Source: Trogon surrucura (lineage: Eukaryota; Chordata; Aves; Trogoniformes; Trogonidae). Taken from it: DNA of 64,000 bases. The translations under genes were made by a program, and so were the position numbers. Of this stretch, positions 54,401 through 64,000 are shown one piece after another; position 1 is the first letter of the stretch, and each line of letters begins with the position of its first letter. The notes under the pieces were generated by a model. That model did no database searches and was not told where the DNA came from. It saw nothing but the letters and a program-made list of their open reading frames with translations. The DNA is taken from assembly GCA_020746105.1 (NCBI GenBank), contig CM036636.1:9052001-9116000 (forward strand), written 5' to 3'.

Positions 54401-55090
54401 TCCCAGTTTAACATCAGTGTGGAATTTTTTTTTTTCCCCCAGTTCAAGGAGTGCAGCTTGGCCAACGAGGAACCGGCAGAAAAGGAGCGGAGGAGGATGA
54501 AGGACTGCTTTGAGCGTTACCGAAGGTCTGCACGTTAGTAAGCAGGGCTAATTTAGACACACCTATGTGACCGAACTGTGTTAGGTGTGTTTCCTCTTTT
54601 CTGTCTATCTCCTGTCCCCAAATCAATTAGTGGAGAGCATAAATTCATTACATATCTTGTTGTCAGAGGCTCGTGCTTCTCGCTGACCTGGCCGAAGCTC
54701 CTGTTTTATACCAGAGGGAGCCCAGGCAGCAACGGTCGCGTTTGCTCTCACCCATGCAGGTGGTTTCACAGCAGGGAGTGGAGGGTGCTCCAAAAAGCTG
54801 CAGGTTGAATCAGTTTGGTGGGTCTGTCCCTGTGAGGGCCATCACTCGCCGCTTCACGGCGGGAGCGTGAGCGAGCTGCCCCGTTGAGCTAAACCCGAGT
54901 GCCGCCATGGCTGCCCAGCTCCCCCGGCACTCAGACGCCGCGTGTGTGCAGGGAGCGCCTTCTACAAAGTGAAACGTCCCGTCTTGTTTGCAGGAAAAGA
55001 GCCATGCGACGGGTTCTGAAGGACCGGCCCCACGAGGCCGACTGGGAGAACACCACCGGCAGCGACAACACCGACACCGAGGGCTCCTGA
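48429..55090 (+). CDS. CARD9: CARD9, caspase recruitment domain family member 9
   Basis: CARD9 is the cytosolic adaptor that links Syk-coupled C-type lectin receptors to BCL10-MALT1 and NF-kB in myeloid antifungal immunity. Twelve coding exons give about 545 aa (human 536): 48429-48612, 48781-48918, 49340-49665, 50054-50233, 50439-50588, 51069-51197, 51312-51503, 52036-52077, 52684-52729, 54101-54171, 54443-54525 and 54994-55090. The coding start lies 41 bp into an exon whose acceptor ends at 48387. The CARD (about 6-98) contains [24 protein letters not shown] and [15 protein letters not shown] long coiled coil follows ([56 protein letters not shown]). The acidic end [14 protein letters not shown] is identical in kind to the mammalian tail. 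Exons 5 and 6 each have tandem CAGCAG acceptors, so length may vary by one or two Gln. Confidence 0.96.
52730..54100 (+). other. CARD9: CARD9 intron 9
   Basis: The largest CARD9 intron within the coding part. No repeat or additional exon is recognised. A short ORF at 53079-53384 overlaps a pyrimidine-rich acceptor-like tract but matches no CARD9 segment I know. Confidence 0.7.
54838..54903 (-). other. tRNA-like fragment in the last CARD9 intron (weak)
   Basis: On the minus strand the segment begins CGGGTTTAGCTCAACGGGG, whose TAGCTCAACGG fits the Pol III A-box consensus and shares GTTTAGCTCA with the SINE head at 25763. No B box at proper spacing and no CR1 tail are seen. It may be a decayed tRNA-derived fragment or coincidence. 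Confidence 0.3.
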
Positions 55091-55250
55091 GCCCCGCGGG
55101 CGCTGCCCTCGCCACTTCTCCTGCCACGGACTGTTCTAAAATAACGCCTAAACACACGTTTACGACAAGTAACGCTTGTAACGAGACGGTATTTTTTAGC
55201 TCTGATGCCTTCTCTCTCTCAGTGATGCGAGAGGTGGGCGGGGTGCATCA

Positions 55251-55256
55251 AATAAA
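55251..55256 (+). other. CARD9: CARD9 polyadenylation signal
   Basis: Canonical AATAAA 160 bp after the CARD9 stop codon. It defines a very short 3'UTR that ends just before the DNLZ promoter repeats. Confidence 0.8.
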
Positions 55257-55442
55257 TGGGATTAAACCTCTGCGGGCCCAAGGGTTGAACCGCTGTGAAG
55301 GGCAGGCACAGCCCCTGCAGACCGGGGAGGCTCTAGGGAGCCGCAGGGAGGAGGCTGCCGGTGACACCGACCGAAGGGCCGCGCGTCCTGCCCGGTTCCC
55401 GCCTCGGTTGGCGGCGTCAGCGCCTCCCGCTGTGGGGGCTGT

Positions 55443-55544
55443 GGCTGCCCTCACCCACCATGGCGGCTGCCCTTATCCAACATGGCGGCTGCCCTTATCC
55501 AACATGGCGGCCGCCCTCACCCAACATGGCGGCCGCCCCCTCAG
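55443..55544 (+). repeat. Tandem 22-bp repeats, four copies carrying ATGGCGGC, in the DNLZ promoter
   Basis: About four and a half units of a 22-bp motif (AACATGGCGGCTGCCCTTATCC and variants). The ATGs are exactly 22 bp apart, at 55460, 55482, 55504 and 55526. Each unit contains the YY1-type core ATGGCGGC. Because 22 is not a multiple of three, the four ATGs occur in all three frames. The array lies between the CARD9 polyadenylation signal and the DNLZ coding region, inside a CpG-rich block. Confidence 0.92.
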
Positions 55545-55570
55545 CGCCTCCCCGCGCATGCGGCCGCGCC

Positions 55571-56770
55571 ATGCATCGGGCGGTGCGGGCGCTGGCCGGG
55601 GCCCTGCTCCGCGCTCCTCCGCCCTGGCGGCCCCCGCCCGCCCCCCCGCCCCGCCTGCAGCGCCGCCGGCTCGGGGCAGCCCCCGGCCGCCCGCTACCGC
55701 CTGGTGTACACCTGCAAGGTGAGCCGGGGCGGGGGGCTCAGGGAAACGGCCTCGCCCGGAGAGAAGCCGGGTCAGTACGAAGCCCCAGTGGTTAAGAGGT
55801 GAGGGAGGGGGGAAAGAAACTTTTAAACCGGGTAAATACGGCGGGTTGGGATGTTAAAAGCTGCGGGAGCCGCCGTCACGGCGGTGGTCGGTTGGCTCTG
55901 CAGGTGTGCCAGACCCGCTCGGCGAAATCCATCTCCAAGCTGGCCTACCATGGCGGCGTGGTCATCGTCAAGTGTCCCGGCTGCGGGAGCCACCACGTCA
56001 TCGCCGATAACCTGGGCTGGTTCTCGGACCTGGAGGGAAGGAGGTAGGTGCGTGGCGGCGGGTCCCTCACGGAGGGGCCGCGGGGACTCGCCGAGCGGTG
56101 ACGGGGTCCTCCCGCGCCCGCCCGGGGTTTCTTCGGTGCTTTTAAAACGTGGCTTAGGGAAAACTGAAGTTTTCGCTGAGGATAATCCAGCTTCTTAAAG
56201 CGTACGAGCTCGATTGCATCGTTTCCCTTAATCTGAATGTAGGATCCAAGCGAATGGCGCGTGGGTGAAGTTTTCTGTGAGTGGCTTTGTCAAATCACTG
56301 CTGGGTTCCCTGAATGAGCCTTTCCAGCGTGGAGCCTCGTCTGCTGCGGAGTTTCAGTGGTGTCTCGCTCCCTGGGATGCCTTAAAAATGTTGTGGTTAG
56401 CTGTAATCTCTAAATTATTGATCCTAATTGATAAAAGTGGCCCTAACGAGGTTTGGGTGTTTGTCGTCTGCCTCCCAGTCGCTTTACGGCGCTGCGCACG
56501 TGTGACTCTTGGAGCAGAGCGTGGGGGTCACTGTTGGTTTTCAAATCGCTGTTAAGGAACATCGAGGAAATCCTGGCAGCCAAAGGGGAGAAGGTGAGAC
56601 GCGTGGCTGGGGAGGAAGCCTTGGAATTGCTTCTGGAAAGCTCGGCAGATCCCGGGTCTCAAGGTGAGCTCGCGGAGGGAGAAAGCGGGGACGCCTCCCC
56701 GGAGCCTGGCAGCGAGGGACCTGACGAGCGGGACCGGTGTCGTTCCGCTGATGGCAAGAGAGACTCTTAA
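55571..56770 (+). CDS. DNLZ: DNLZ (HEP/ZIM17 homologue), DNL-type zinc finger mitochondrial chaperone
   Basis: DNLZ keeps mitochondrial HSP70 (mortalin) soluble and active. Three exons are seen: about 55571-55718, 55904-56043 and 56557-56770. The zinc ribbon spans exons 1-2 with two CxxC pairs, YTCKVCQTR and [10 protein letters not shown], and the signature [18 protein letters not shown], then [15 protein letters not shown]. Exon 3 encodes [20 protein letters not shown] and an acidic tail. The likely start is ATG 55571, whose [17 protein letters not shown] looks like a mitochondrial presequence. However, that frame does not join the RYRLVYTCK frame at the end of exon 1. The downstream frame is open back to ATG 55482 inside the promoter repeats. 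Either one base is in excess in the C-rich stretch or another start is used. AATAAA lies at 56805-56810. Confidence 0.9.
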
Positions 56771-56810
56771 CCTTTATTCCCTGGTTTCAGCCGTCTCGGT
56801 TTAAAATAAA

Positions 56811-57780
56811 CTCGGGCATTGGTCTTTCCCTGGTGTGTGTCTTTGTCTTGTGCGGTTTTGCCTTTGATCAAGCTAACCAGCTTAGAGGTGGAGCGTGGAT
56901 ATTTTTCCTGGTACTCGTTTTGCCGACTTTTAGGCGAGTCTCAGTGCCTCGGTGGTGTCAGCAGCCCCGCTGTGCTCCCCACCCCAAAGGGAATCTGCCA
57001 TTCCTTGCCGGAGTGCTTTGGCCCAGCTGTAGCTGGTGGCTTTAGCAACGTCTCCTGGCCCGGCCCAGGTGTCTCAGGTTTGCTTTGCAGAGCTGGGGCG
57101 CTGGGTGGAGCAGAAGAGGCAATTGGTGCCACCTGAGGAGACGGGCCTCACCCTGGGCGAGTCTGCAAAGCCAAAAACGACCCCGCGGGAGGGTCAGGTC
57201 GTGGCTCTCGCTGCAGTCACGCGCTGCTTTTACCCTTCCCTCGCCACCTTCCAGACTTCTGCTTTCAGCCCTCTTGCGTCAGGGCTGAGAGTTTTCCCTC
57301 TTTGCGGGTTGTGGTGTGAGCCCCCACCCTGTGGGAGCCTCAGCCCCTGCACTTGGGAATCCCACTCGGGACGATGAGTCGGCGACGGCTCCTGCGTCGG
57401 GGTTATGCAACTTCCCCGCTGGTGAGGGGGAGGATGGGCGCGAAGGCAAAATTAACATTTGTGAAGCGTTTTGGAGATAAGTAGAGTCCCCGGAAAGTTG
57501 GTTTTGAGTTGCTTGACAGATACTGAGGTGCTTATTAACGCTACTGCTGCGTGTTAAGATCGGTTAGGAGGAAAAATAATTTAATAAATGAAAAATGTAG
57601 GTGTTTACCAGCATGTAGTGCTTGGGTAGTGATGAATCAGGCAGTGAGGTGATCACGTTGTACTTGTTGGGGCTTACGTCCTCTGCCTGCGTGAAAGTTT
57701 AACTTTTCTCGACGTCCATTAGCCAGCAGTACAGTGAAGAATCTGCTTTCTTAGGGTTTTGAACTTGGTATCAGTGAGTA
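56811..57780. other. Intergenic sequence downstream of DNLZ
   Basis: No gene recognised. Short ORFs on both strands lack family features. Confidence 0.45.
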
Positions 57781-57781
57781 A

Positions 57782-58150
57782 CTCAGGTTGGAAGAGATCT
57801 CTGGAGGTTTCTAGTCTGACCCCGTTGCTCAAAGGAGGTCCAGTTAGATACAGGTGCTCAGGGTCTTGTCTTGAGTATGTCTGAGGGTGGAGATCCCACA
57901 ACCTTGTTCTGGTATTTGACCAATCCCACAGTGACTAAAAACCAACTGACATGTCCCGTGTTTCAGCTCACACCCGTTGCCCTCCTTCCAAACGCTGCGC
58001 GCGTCTGAGGAGAGCTTGTCTCTGCGTTCTCCCTGTCCTCTCACTCATGAGCTGTAGCGAGCAGGAAAATCTCTCTTAACCTTCGTGCCTCTGGGCTGAA
58101 CAAACCCAATTCTTTCAGCCAAGCATGTCCAGGTGCTTGAGCTCCTTAAT
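57782..58150 (-). mobile_element. Diverged CR1 fragment between DNLZ and GPSM1
   Basis: Read on the minus strand it follows the CR1 3' region in order. On the plus strand the landmarks are AGGTTGGAAGAGATCTCTGG, AGATCCCACAACCTTGTTCT, CACAGTGACTAAAAACCAAC and GGGCTGAACAAACCCAATTC. Substitutions are numerous, so this is an older copy than those near 8 kb. Confidence 0.85.
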
Positions 58151-59350
58151 CGGACGAGTGTTCAGTGAGGGCTTTGCATGTCTTTGTATTAATGAGTTTA
58201 CCGAAACATTCAGAGTCATTTTATGTGTGTTGTGTTATAAGTGTAGGTCAGGGTGACGGGAAAGCTGTCGTGTTTTCCTGTGGGTGCCTCAGAGTGATGG
58301 AACAGGGTTATGAAAGAGCATCGAGGGACAGGAACTTTGTCCGTGAGCGACTCGTGTGTGTTCGTGTCCTAGGGAAGGAAATACAGCGCGCTCGGAGCCG
58401 AGATGCTGGGGTGACCCGCGGAGTCCTGGGTTTGTGCTCACCCCATTGTGAGTTCCTGGCACTTGTTAGCACTCTGCTGGAAGAGCACTTGTTTTATTAC
58501 CTTTTCCCTGAAAAAATCAGCATTCTGCTCGTGCCTTCGATGGGGTGGAACAGAGCAGCTGGTGCGGGATCTGTGTTGCCTTGGAAACGTTGTTTGCAAC
58601 CTGACTTTTTTGTGCTGTCTGCCTTACCTTTCTCACCTGTCCCTGGGCCCCCAGAAGGCTTTGCTGCGATAGACTGCAGGTGAAAAGGGAATTTGGTGCT
58701 CCTTGCTGTGGTTCTGCAAAAACTTGTGTCATGGAGAGCTGTGTCTGTTCCTCAAAGAGCCCAGAGGTGAGCACGCTTGGTCGAGGAGGAGCCTGGCAGA
58801 TCTTGCTTTAGGCAGAGGTGAGGGAGCGGGGAGAAGAGAAAGGTGCCTTTCACCTGAATGGACCTGTGACAAGATGGGGGCAAAAAGTGTCGTGATGGCC
58901 TCATGCAGCAGAGGAGAGTGACTGCAGGCGCAGCCAACCAGGGTGAGTGTTTGTGGAACAGAGGAGAGGTGACGATTTCAGGGTGGGGGGAACACACACG
59001 GTAGCGTTCACAGGAGCGTAAAGCAGTTTGCACGTTCCTTGAAGTGGTTCACCGGGGCTGTGGAGGGATTCTGTTCCTCAGTCCTGTCCCATGAGGGCTT
59101 TTCTGCAAAGTGGCAAATACTCTGCCTTGGTTTTTCTGCCTCTCTGAGTGCATCTTCCTTTTTATAGCGTGGCCAAATGCCAGGGTTAATAGCTGCGGGG
59201 TTGCTGGTGGTCTGGCAGGGGGGCGGTGGCGTTTGGTAAAGGCGGCTGAGAGGCAGGGGAGGGGCCAGGAAGGGAGACTTGTGGAAGCCCAAACAGGAGG
59301 AAGATTGAGGTGCAGAGGCTTGTTTTGTGGGGCTACCTGACCTACCCCCC
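58151..59350. other. Intergenic sequence, no gene recognised
   Basis: A 172-codon open frame at 58165-58683 has no recognisable domain and no splice or promoter context. I treat the stretch as noncoding. Confidence 0.4.
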
Positions 59351-59351
59351 T

Positions 59352-59459
59352 GCTATTATTTATTTATTCATTCATCTATTTATTCATCTATTTATTTATC
59401 TGTGTATTTATTCATTTATTTATTCATTTATTCATTCATTCATTTATTTATTTATTTGC
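59352..59459 (+). repeat. Interrupted (ATTT/ATTC)n tetranucleotide microsatellite
   Basis: About 108 bp of ATTT units mixed with ATTC and ATCT variants, flanked by unique sequence. Probably length-polymorphic. Confidence 0.95.
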
Positions 59460-61085
59460 TACCAGCAGTCACGGACATGTGATGTGTGCCGCACGATACG
59501 GTGACTCCTGCTGCCGAGGTGGCAGCTCTTCACCCTGGAGCCTTTTGGGACCCTCGCTGGGGGATCTGTGTGCCTCACCGAAGGGGTGATCGGGCAGGTG
59601 GGTCCTTCTCCTGTCCCATCAGCACAGGGAACAGGGTTGCTGGGGGCTGGGCCATGAATCGCCGCTTGTTTGCGCTGCTCGCCCAGGGTCCGATGCTGGT
59701 TCTACTGTAGTGGAGGCAGAGGGGCACAGCAGGTGCAAGCAAGCCCCCCCCGCTCAGAGCCCTGCCCGCCTGTGTCTGGGCTGTGGCCCTGGGCTGGTGG
59801 TTCTAGTGCAGGGCTGGTCCTGCCTGGCTGCAAAGCCCTGCGGGTGGTCCCGTAACCCACAGCTCTGTCCTGGAGCAGTCCCAGGAGATTGCTCTGGAGA
59901 GCTGCCAAAGTGGGCATTGACTGGGTGCTCTGGGACAGCGTGTCCCTTCCCTGCGGGCCAAAAGCCTTTCCAGCCAGCTGAAGATCAATGGTGGCTGGAG
60001 CAGGAACAGCTCGAGGCTCTGGGGAGGGTTGAGGTCAGTGCAGAGACAGCGCTGACGTGACTTGGCCGATAACCAAAGCCAAAGTCCCCACGGGCCTGAC
60101 ATCAGCCCTGGCTCGCAAGCGCTGCTCAGGGCATGTGCACAGCTGCGCAGGAGAGAGCAGCAGCTTGTGTTGCTGCTGTTCTTTTAGAGCTGGTCCTCAG
60201 CTCCAGACCTGCACTGGGGAGCAGCACCCTGGGCTGTAGTAACTCACACTTTACAGCTGCAGCAGCACATCACGCTATAACACCCAAACAGCGTGTCAAG
60301 CGCCGTGCAGGCCCCGGCGATCCCACGTCTGTCCGGTGGATGTCAGCACCGGTGAGCTCTTCCCCACTCTGTGGGCCTGTGCTCGCTCACAGGGAGTTCA
60401 CCTGTTCCTGGGGTGCTGAGCTTCTGGCCTTTTCCTACGCGGAGGTCACAGTTCTGTCCCCAAGTCATGCACGTCTATCACAGCATCCAGGCACCGAGAA
60501 GCGGGCGAACGCCGGATGAGAACGAGCTGGTGCCTCTTCACTAACCTTTGCACAGGACCAACAGTGTCCAGCACAACTGAACCAAGCTGTGACCTGGCTT
60601 TATCCTCATGCCGAGCGCTGATGCCAGGGCTCTGTGCAGCTCTCGCTGCCCTTCTCCTCTGGCAGCTGCCGCCGGGGAAACAAGACGTGGCTTTTGGGGT
60701 TAGGCGCCACGAAGGCACCGAGACCGGGCTGCGCTGGAGTGCCAGGCAGGGCCTGAAAGGACCAGCTCTGTTCTTCGAGGGCTCAAGCTGGGAAAAGCAG
60801 GTCTGGTCTTGGCTGTTTGTCTGCCCTGATGTCCTGGTGAGTTCTGGGCATGGAACACTCTGGGCTTTGTGTCGGTGCTGGGGACAGTGGCTGTTGCCTG
60901 AGAGCTCCGTGTGCTCTTGATGTGAAGGGGAGGTGTAGGTGGGTGCACACACCCTTGCACATAGTGAAGTTTCCCCCAAGAGATCACCCCCGGCCCCGTT
61001 CCAGAGGGCCAGCATTAGCTCTGCTGTCAGCAAAGCTGGCCAAAAAAAATAACAGAAATGAATTGTTGTCACTGAAGCTTAGACA
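59460..61085. other. Intergenic sequence between DNLZ and the GPSM1 3' end
   Basis: GC-rich unique DNA with several short overlapping ORFs and no recognised gene, RNA or repeat. Confidence 0.4.
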
Positions 61086-63096
61086 CAAATATTTATTAAG
61101 CACAAATCCCCTCCCTCCTTCCCCTTGAGCTATATTCATTTCTAATATATTAATTCATTTGGCAGATTAAATTTTTTCTTTTTTTTTTTTTTAGAAAAAA
61201 AAAGTACCTGTGGGTTGGAAATTCCCCATTAAAATGACATTAGCAAATGCACATGTAAAAAATAAATAAGCTCATACATTCAAGTATATGGCAAATAATT
61301 AACACCTCTGAAAGCTTAACGGTCAGATTCCAGTTCACCACCTGGCTGAGAGCTGCACAGGCACGAGCCTGCAGCTCGTCAAGTCATTTCTGTCTTCCAC
61401 CTTCTCCTTCTCTTCACAAATTCGAGCTGGGTCGGTACGACGGTGCCTGGGCAGGTCCCCCCATCCCTTCTGCAGAGCTCCGACCAGCCCCGGGAAGGAG
61501 GCCGAGCAATCCTCACGGCAGTGTAGCAGGTCAGTGCTCCCTGGTAGCCCGTAAAACGCAGCTACTCCTCCCCATGGTCAGTGCAGGCAGGTTAAATGCC
61601 CGATGAGCAGCATCACTGGTCTAAAAAAAAAACAACAAACTGACTGCTGGTTGGAAACATTTCCATCAAATGCATTTCAAATAGAAAGTGCTGATTTGAT
61701 TTGTTCTCTATAGGAACGTCATCTGCTTTGGCAGAACTCGTTACTGGAGTTGCTGAAGTCCAAGGTAGCCTGTAGGGTCAAGCAAAGAAAAAAATACTTC
61801 GCCTCCTGAAGTTACGATTCCTGCTCCCCTCCTCTCAGGGCTTGCTTTCCCAACCGTTCCAAAAGGGGAAGGAATGAAAGTAAATGCAGACTCTTGCGCT
61901 TGTGCTGGGGGTGGGACTGACTTCCCGGCGACACCCCAGCCTGGAGCTCTCCTCGTGAGGCTCCATTTATCAGAGACACATCAGGTAAAACCGGCGAGAG
62001 CAGCTCTGCTGGGATCACGAGAAGCTCAGCTCGGGTTTGGGGAGAAGCACGGGGTGGGAAGGACTATTGTCCTCGACTACTGTTGCACACAGAAGGGAGG
62101 AGGGGATGGTTCTGCTTTCTCTCCTGACGAGCCACAGCCAGAAAGCTGCAGGCGTTCGAAGCGGGTCCTCGCTGAGCGCAAGCTTTGCCTGGGGCACGCT
62201 CGCCTGCGCACAAACACACAAGGCTCCTGCACAACACGAGCTGCCCACGTTTGCCTTGTGCTGAACAGATGGGCAGAGACCTTCCTCCCTGCCCAGGCCC
62301 CTCTCTCAGTCCTGCAGCTCCTGCACAGCCGGCAGTTGCCTTTCCCGGGCGTTGTGGCACGGCTGCTCTCTCGAGGTGACCAAATCCCACTGAAGCTTGG
62401 GGCGAGCGAGGCTTTGCTCGTGGCTCAGGAAACCCGGCACAGCTCTGCATGGGCTGAGGAAGCTGAGGGAGTGTCACAGGGCTCACGGCAGAGTCCTCAG
62501 CAAACCCAAAATAAAACTTTTAAGGGGTGTGGGACCGTGAGCGCAGCTGGGGCGGGTGTGAGGCTGAGAAGGACGGGTGTAGCCTCTGACTTGGGCTCTT
62601 TTCCTCCTGTAGAAAGAACAAAGCTGAGCAAGACGTTCCAGGGAAGGGTCCAGAGCGATTTGTGTCACTTTGTGATGCAGGCAAACCAGGACGACTTCAA
62701 AATGGAAAAAGTGCTCTTCCCTTATTAAAAGTGTTGTGGAAATAAAAGACATCAAGGCTGGAGTTAACTACCCGCTCTGTGCTCCTTCTTTGGCCAGCGG
62801 CACAACCTCCTCGCATTTTTAAGTGAGAAGCAGAGGGGCTGCCAAAGTCTTCTTCCCTCGTGCTGTGCCCAGTGTTACAGTGGCCGTGCGTCCTAAAAAA
62901 ACCCCCATGTTTAAAAAGTGTCCCACACCTGGAAGGCCGTCCTGTAAGACCACGGAGCTGGGGCAGGTCCTGGAAGAAGTCTGTGGTAGCGCAGGAGCAC
63001 TCAGGTTTGAGACCACCTACACTTTTTTTTTTTTTTCCTTTTTTAAAAAAAAACCAATGAAACCAAACCCCCCCCTCCCAAGCCAGACGCAGGTTC
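61086..63096 (-). other. GPSM1: Probable GPSM1 3'UTR with polyadenylation signal
   Basis: Follows the GPSM1 stop on the minus strand. The left part (61086-61320) is AT-rich, with AATAAA on the minus strand (TTTATT at 61092-61097) in a typical cleavage context. This implies a 3'UTR of about 2 kb. A 284-codon open frame on the plus strand (61874-62728), followed by plus-strand AATAAA at 62741-62746, lies within it. Confidence 0.55.
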
Positions 63097-63947
63097 TTAG
63101 CTGGAACCAGGCCCTTGCTGCTCCTCTGCCGCCTCCTCCTGGGCTGAGGCCAAATCCACCCGCTGCTCGTCCATGCGTTTGGCCTGGACGCGCTGGATGA
63201 GGCTGAAGAAGTCTTCGTCCGGCATGGTGGGGCCGCGGGGGATGGAGTCGGGCGGAGCGCAGCGCTGGTCATCTATCCTGGAGGACTGCACGGGGAGGAG
63301 GACACGTATTAGAGCCGAGTACTGACAAGACCGTCCTGTGCTGGGAGTGAAGGGCTGGGACCAGTGCCCAGGAGTCGGCTGGAGCACCCCTTCCCCATCG
63401 GGGGGTGCAGGGCAGCAGGACTAGGGGTGCTGTGCCCTGCCGTGGGCTCCAGCGCAGGGGGAGAGCAGTGACCTAGCCCAGGGCTGTGGGTGCTGCACGA
63501 AGGTGGTTGCTCCAGCCACCCTCTTGCTTGTCGAGCGGTGACAGCCCTCAGTAGAAGGCAAAAAGAAGGACCTGGAGGCAAAAAGCAGTACGTGCCCAGT
63601 GCCCAGGGCTGCGGGAGGGCAGCTGCTGGCTACAGCCGCTCCCAGCAGGGCGGGTGGGATCCAGGGATGGGATTTGCCTCTGTGGGAGAAACTAGTGTTC
63701 CCCCTCTTCCAGCTCAGTAGCCCACCCAGTCCCACGCCAGTACCTGACACTTCATGAGCATGTTGAAGAACTCGTCCCCAGGCTCCTGGGCGTCCCCTTC
63801 CACCCGCAGGTGCCCCAGGTTGTTGTGCGTTATGCGGAGGCCTGGCAGGTTGCCCACGTTGGCACGCTGGTCGTCCAGCCGTCTGCTCTGGGAGCTGGCG
63901 ATGAGATCGAAGAACTCTTCCGTCTGCGGAGACGCCATCAGGGAGGA
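63097..63947 (-). CDS. GPSM1: GPSM1 (AGS3), C-terminal GoLoco exons (partial; 5' part is beyond the right edge)
   Basis: GPSM1 is a receptor-independent G-protein modulator whose GoLoco motifs bind GDP-bound Galpha-i and act in spindle orientation. Two exons are inside the window, 63947-63744 and 63285-63097, both with phase-0 borders, encoding 130 residues plus stop. Three GoLoco motifs are visible: EEFFDLIASSQSRRLDDQR, DEFFNMLMKCQ joined across the intron to SSRIDDQR, and DEDFFSLIQRVQAKRMDEQR. Each keeps the Gln and the terminal Asp/Glu-Gln-Arg triad that contacts the nucleotide. The protein ends in an acidic Ala/Glu/Gln-rich tail. Mammalian GPSM1 has N-terminal TPR repeats and four GoLoco motifs, so the first motif and the TPRs should lie to the right. 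It is the closest relative of GPSM2 (LGN); the neighbouring DNLZ supports GPSM1. Confidence 0.94.
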
Positions 63948-64000
63948 CTGGGCTGGGAGCAGGGAGAGGAGCACACGCGGGGTCAAAGCTCTGCCTGCTC

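Noticed and set aside
55361..55795. 144-codon ORF running through the DNLZ promoter repeats
   Set aside because: Its upstream part is repeat and CpG-island sequence with ATGs in every frame; only the part from 55571 looks like a DNLZ presequence.

Overview
This 64 kb window is vertebrate genomic DNA, almost certainly from a bird. The genes are multi-exon with short introns and consensus GT-AG splice sites. The interspersed repeats are CR1 retroposon 3' ends, the dominant avian family, together with two tRNA-headed SINEs that carry CR1-like tails. That SINE design recalls TguSINE1 of zebra finch, which would favour a passerine or another neoavian bird over chicken; this species hint is inference. 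The gene set matches human 9q34.3 in order and relative orientation, and the orthologous block is expected on avian chromosome 17.

Layout, left to right: the last 11 coding exons of SEC16A (+); INPP5E (+, 10 coding exons, 656 aa); PMPCA (-, 13 exons, 519 aa), convergent with INPP5E and divergent from ENTR1 across a 246-bp GC-rich bidirectional promoter; ENTR1/SDCCAG3 (+, 7 exons, 289 aa); SNAPC4 (+, 22 coding exons, about 1558 aa); CARD9 (+, 12 coding exons, about 545 aa); DNLZ (+, 3 exons); and the last two coding exons of GPSM1 (-), entering from the right edge. CpG-rich promoters mark INPP5E, PMPCA/ENTR1, SNAPC4 and DNLZ. Gene-poor stretches are 45.2-48.4 kb (upstream of CARD9) and 56.8-61.1 kb (between DNLZ and GPSM1).

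The genes are unrelated housekeeping and signalling genes, not an operon-like system: ER exit sites (SEC16A), ciliary phosphoinositide turnover (INPP5E), mitochondrial presequence cleavage and import (PMPCA, DNLZ), endosomal trafficking and cytokinesis (ENTR1), snRNA transcription (SNAPC4), innate antifungal signalling (CARD9) and G-protein regulation (GPSM1).

I found no new system. The points most worth checking are a perfect 35-bp-arm palindrome in the INPP5E CpG island, a consensus CTCF motif at its edge, the tRNA/CR1 SINEs, an array of 22-bp repeats each carrying a YY1-like core in the DNLZ promoter, an apparent frame break in DNLZ exon 1, and replacement of a reported zinc-ligand histidine in the CARD9 CARD. 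Exon boundaries were placed by hand from splice consensus, reading phase and remembered family sequence; no alignment was run.
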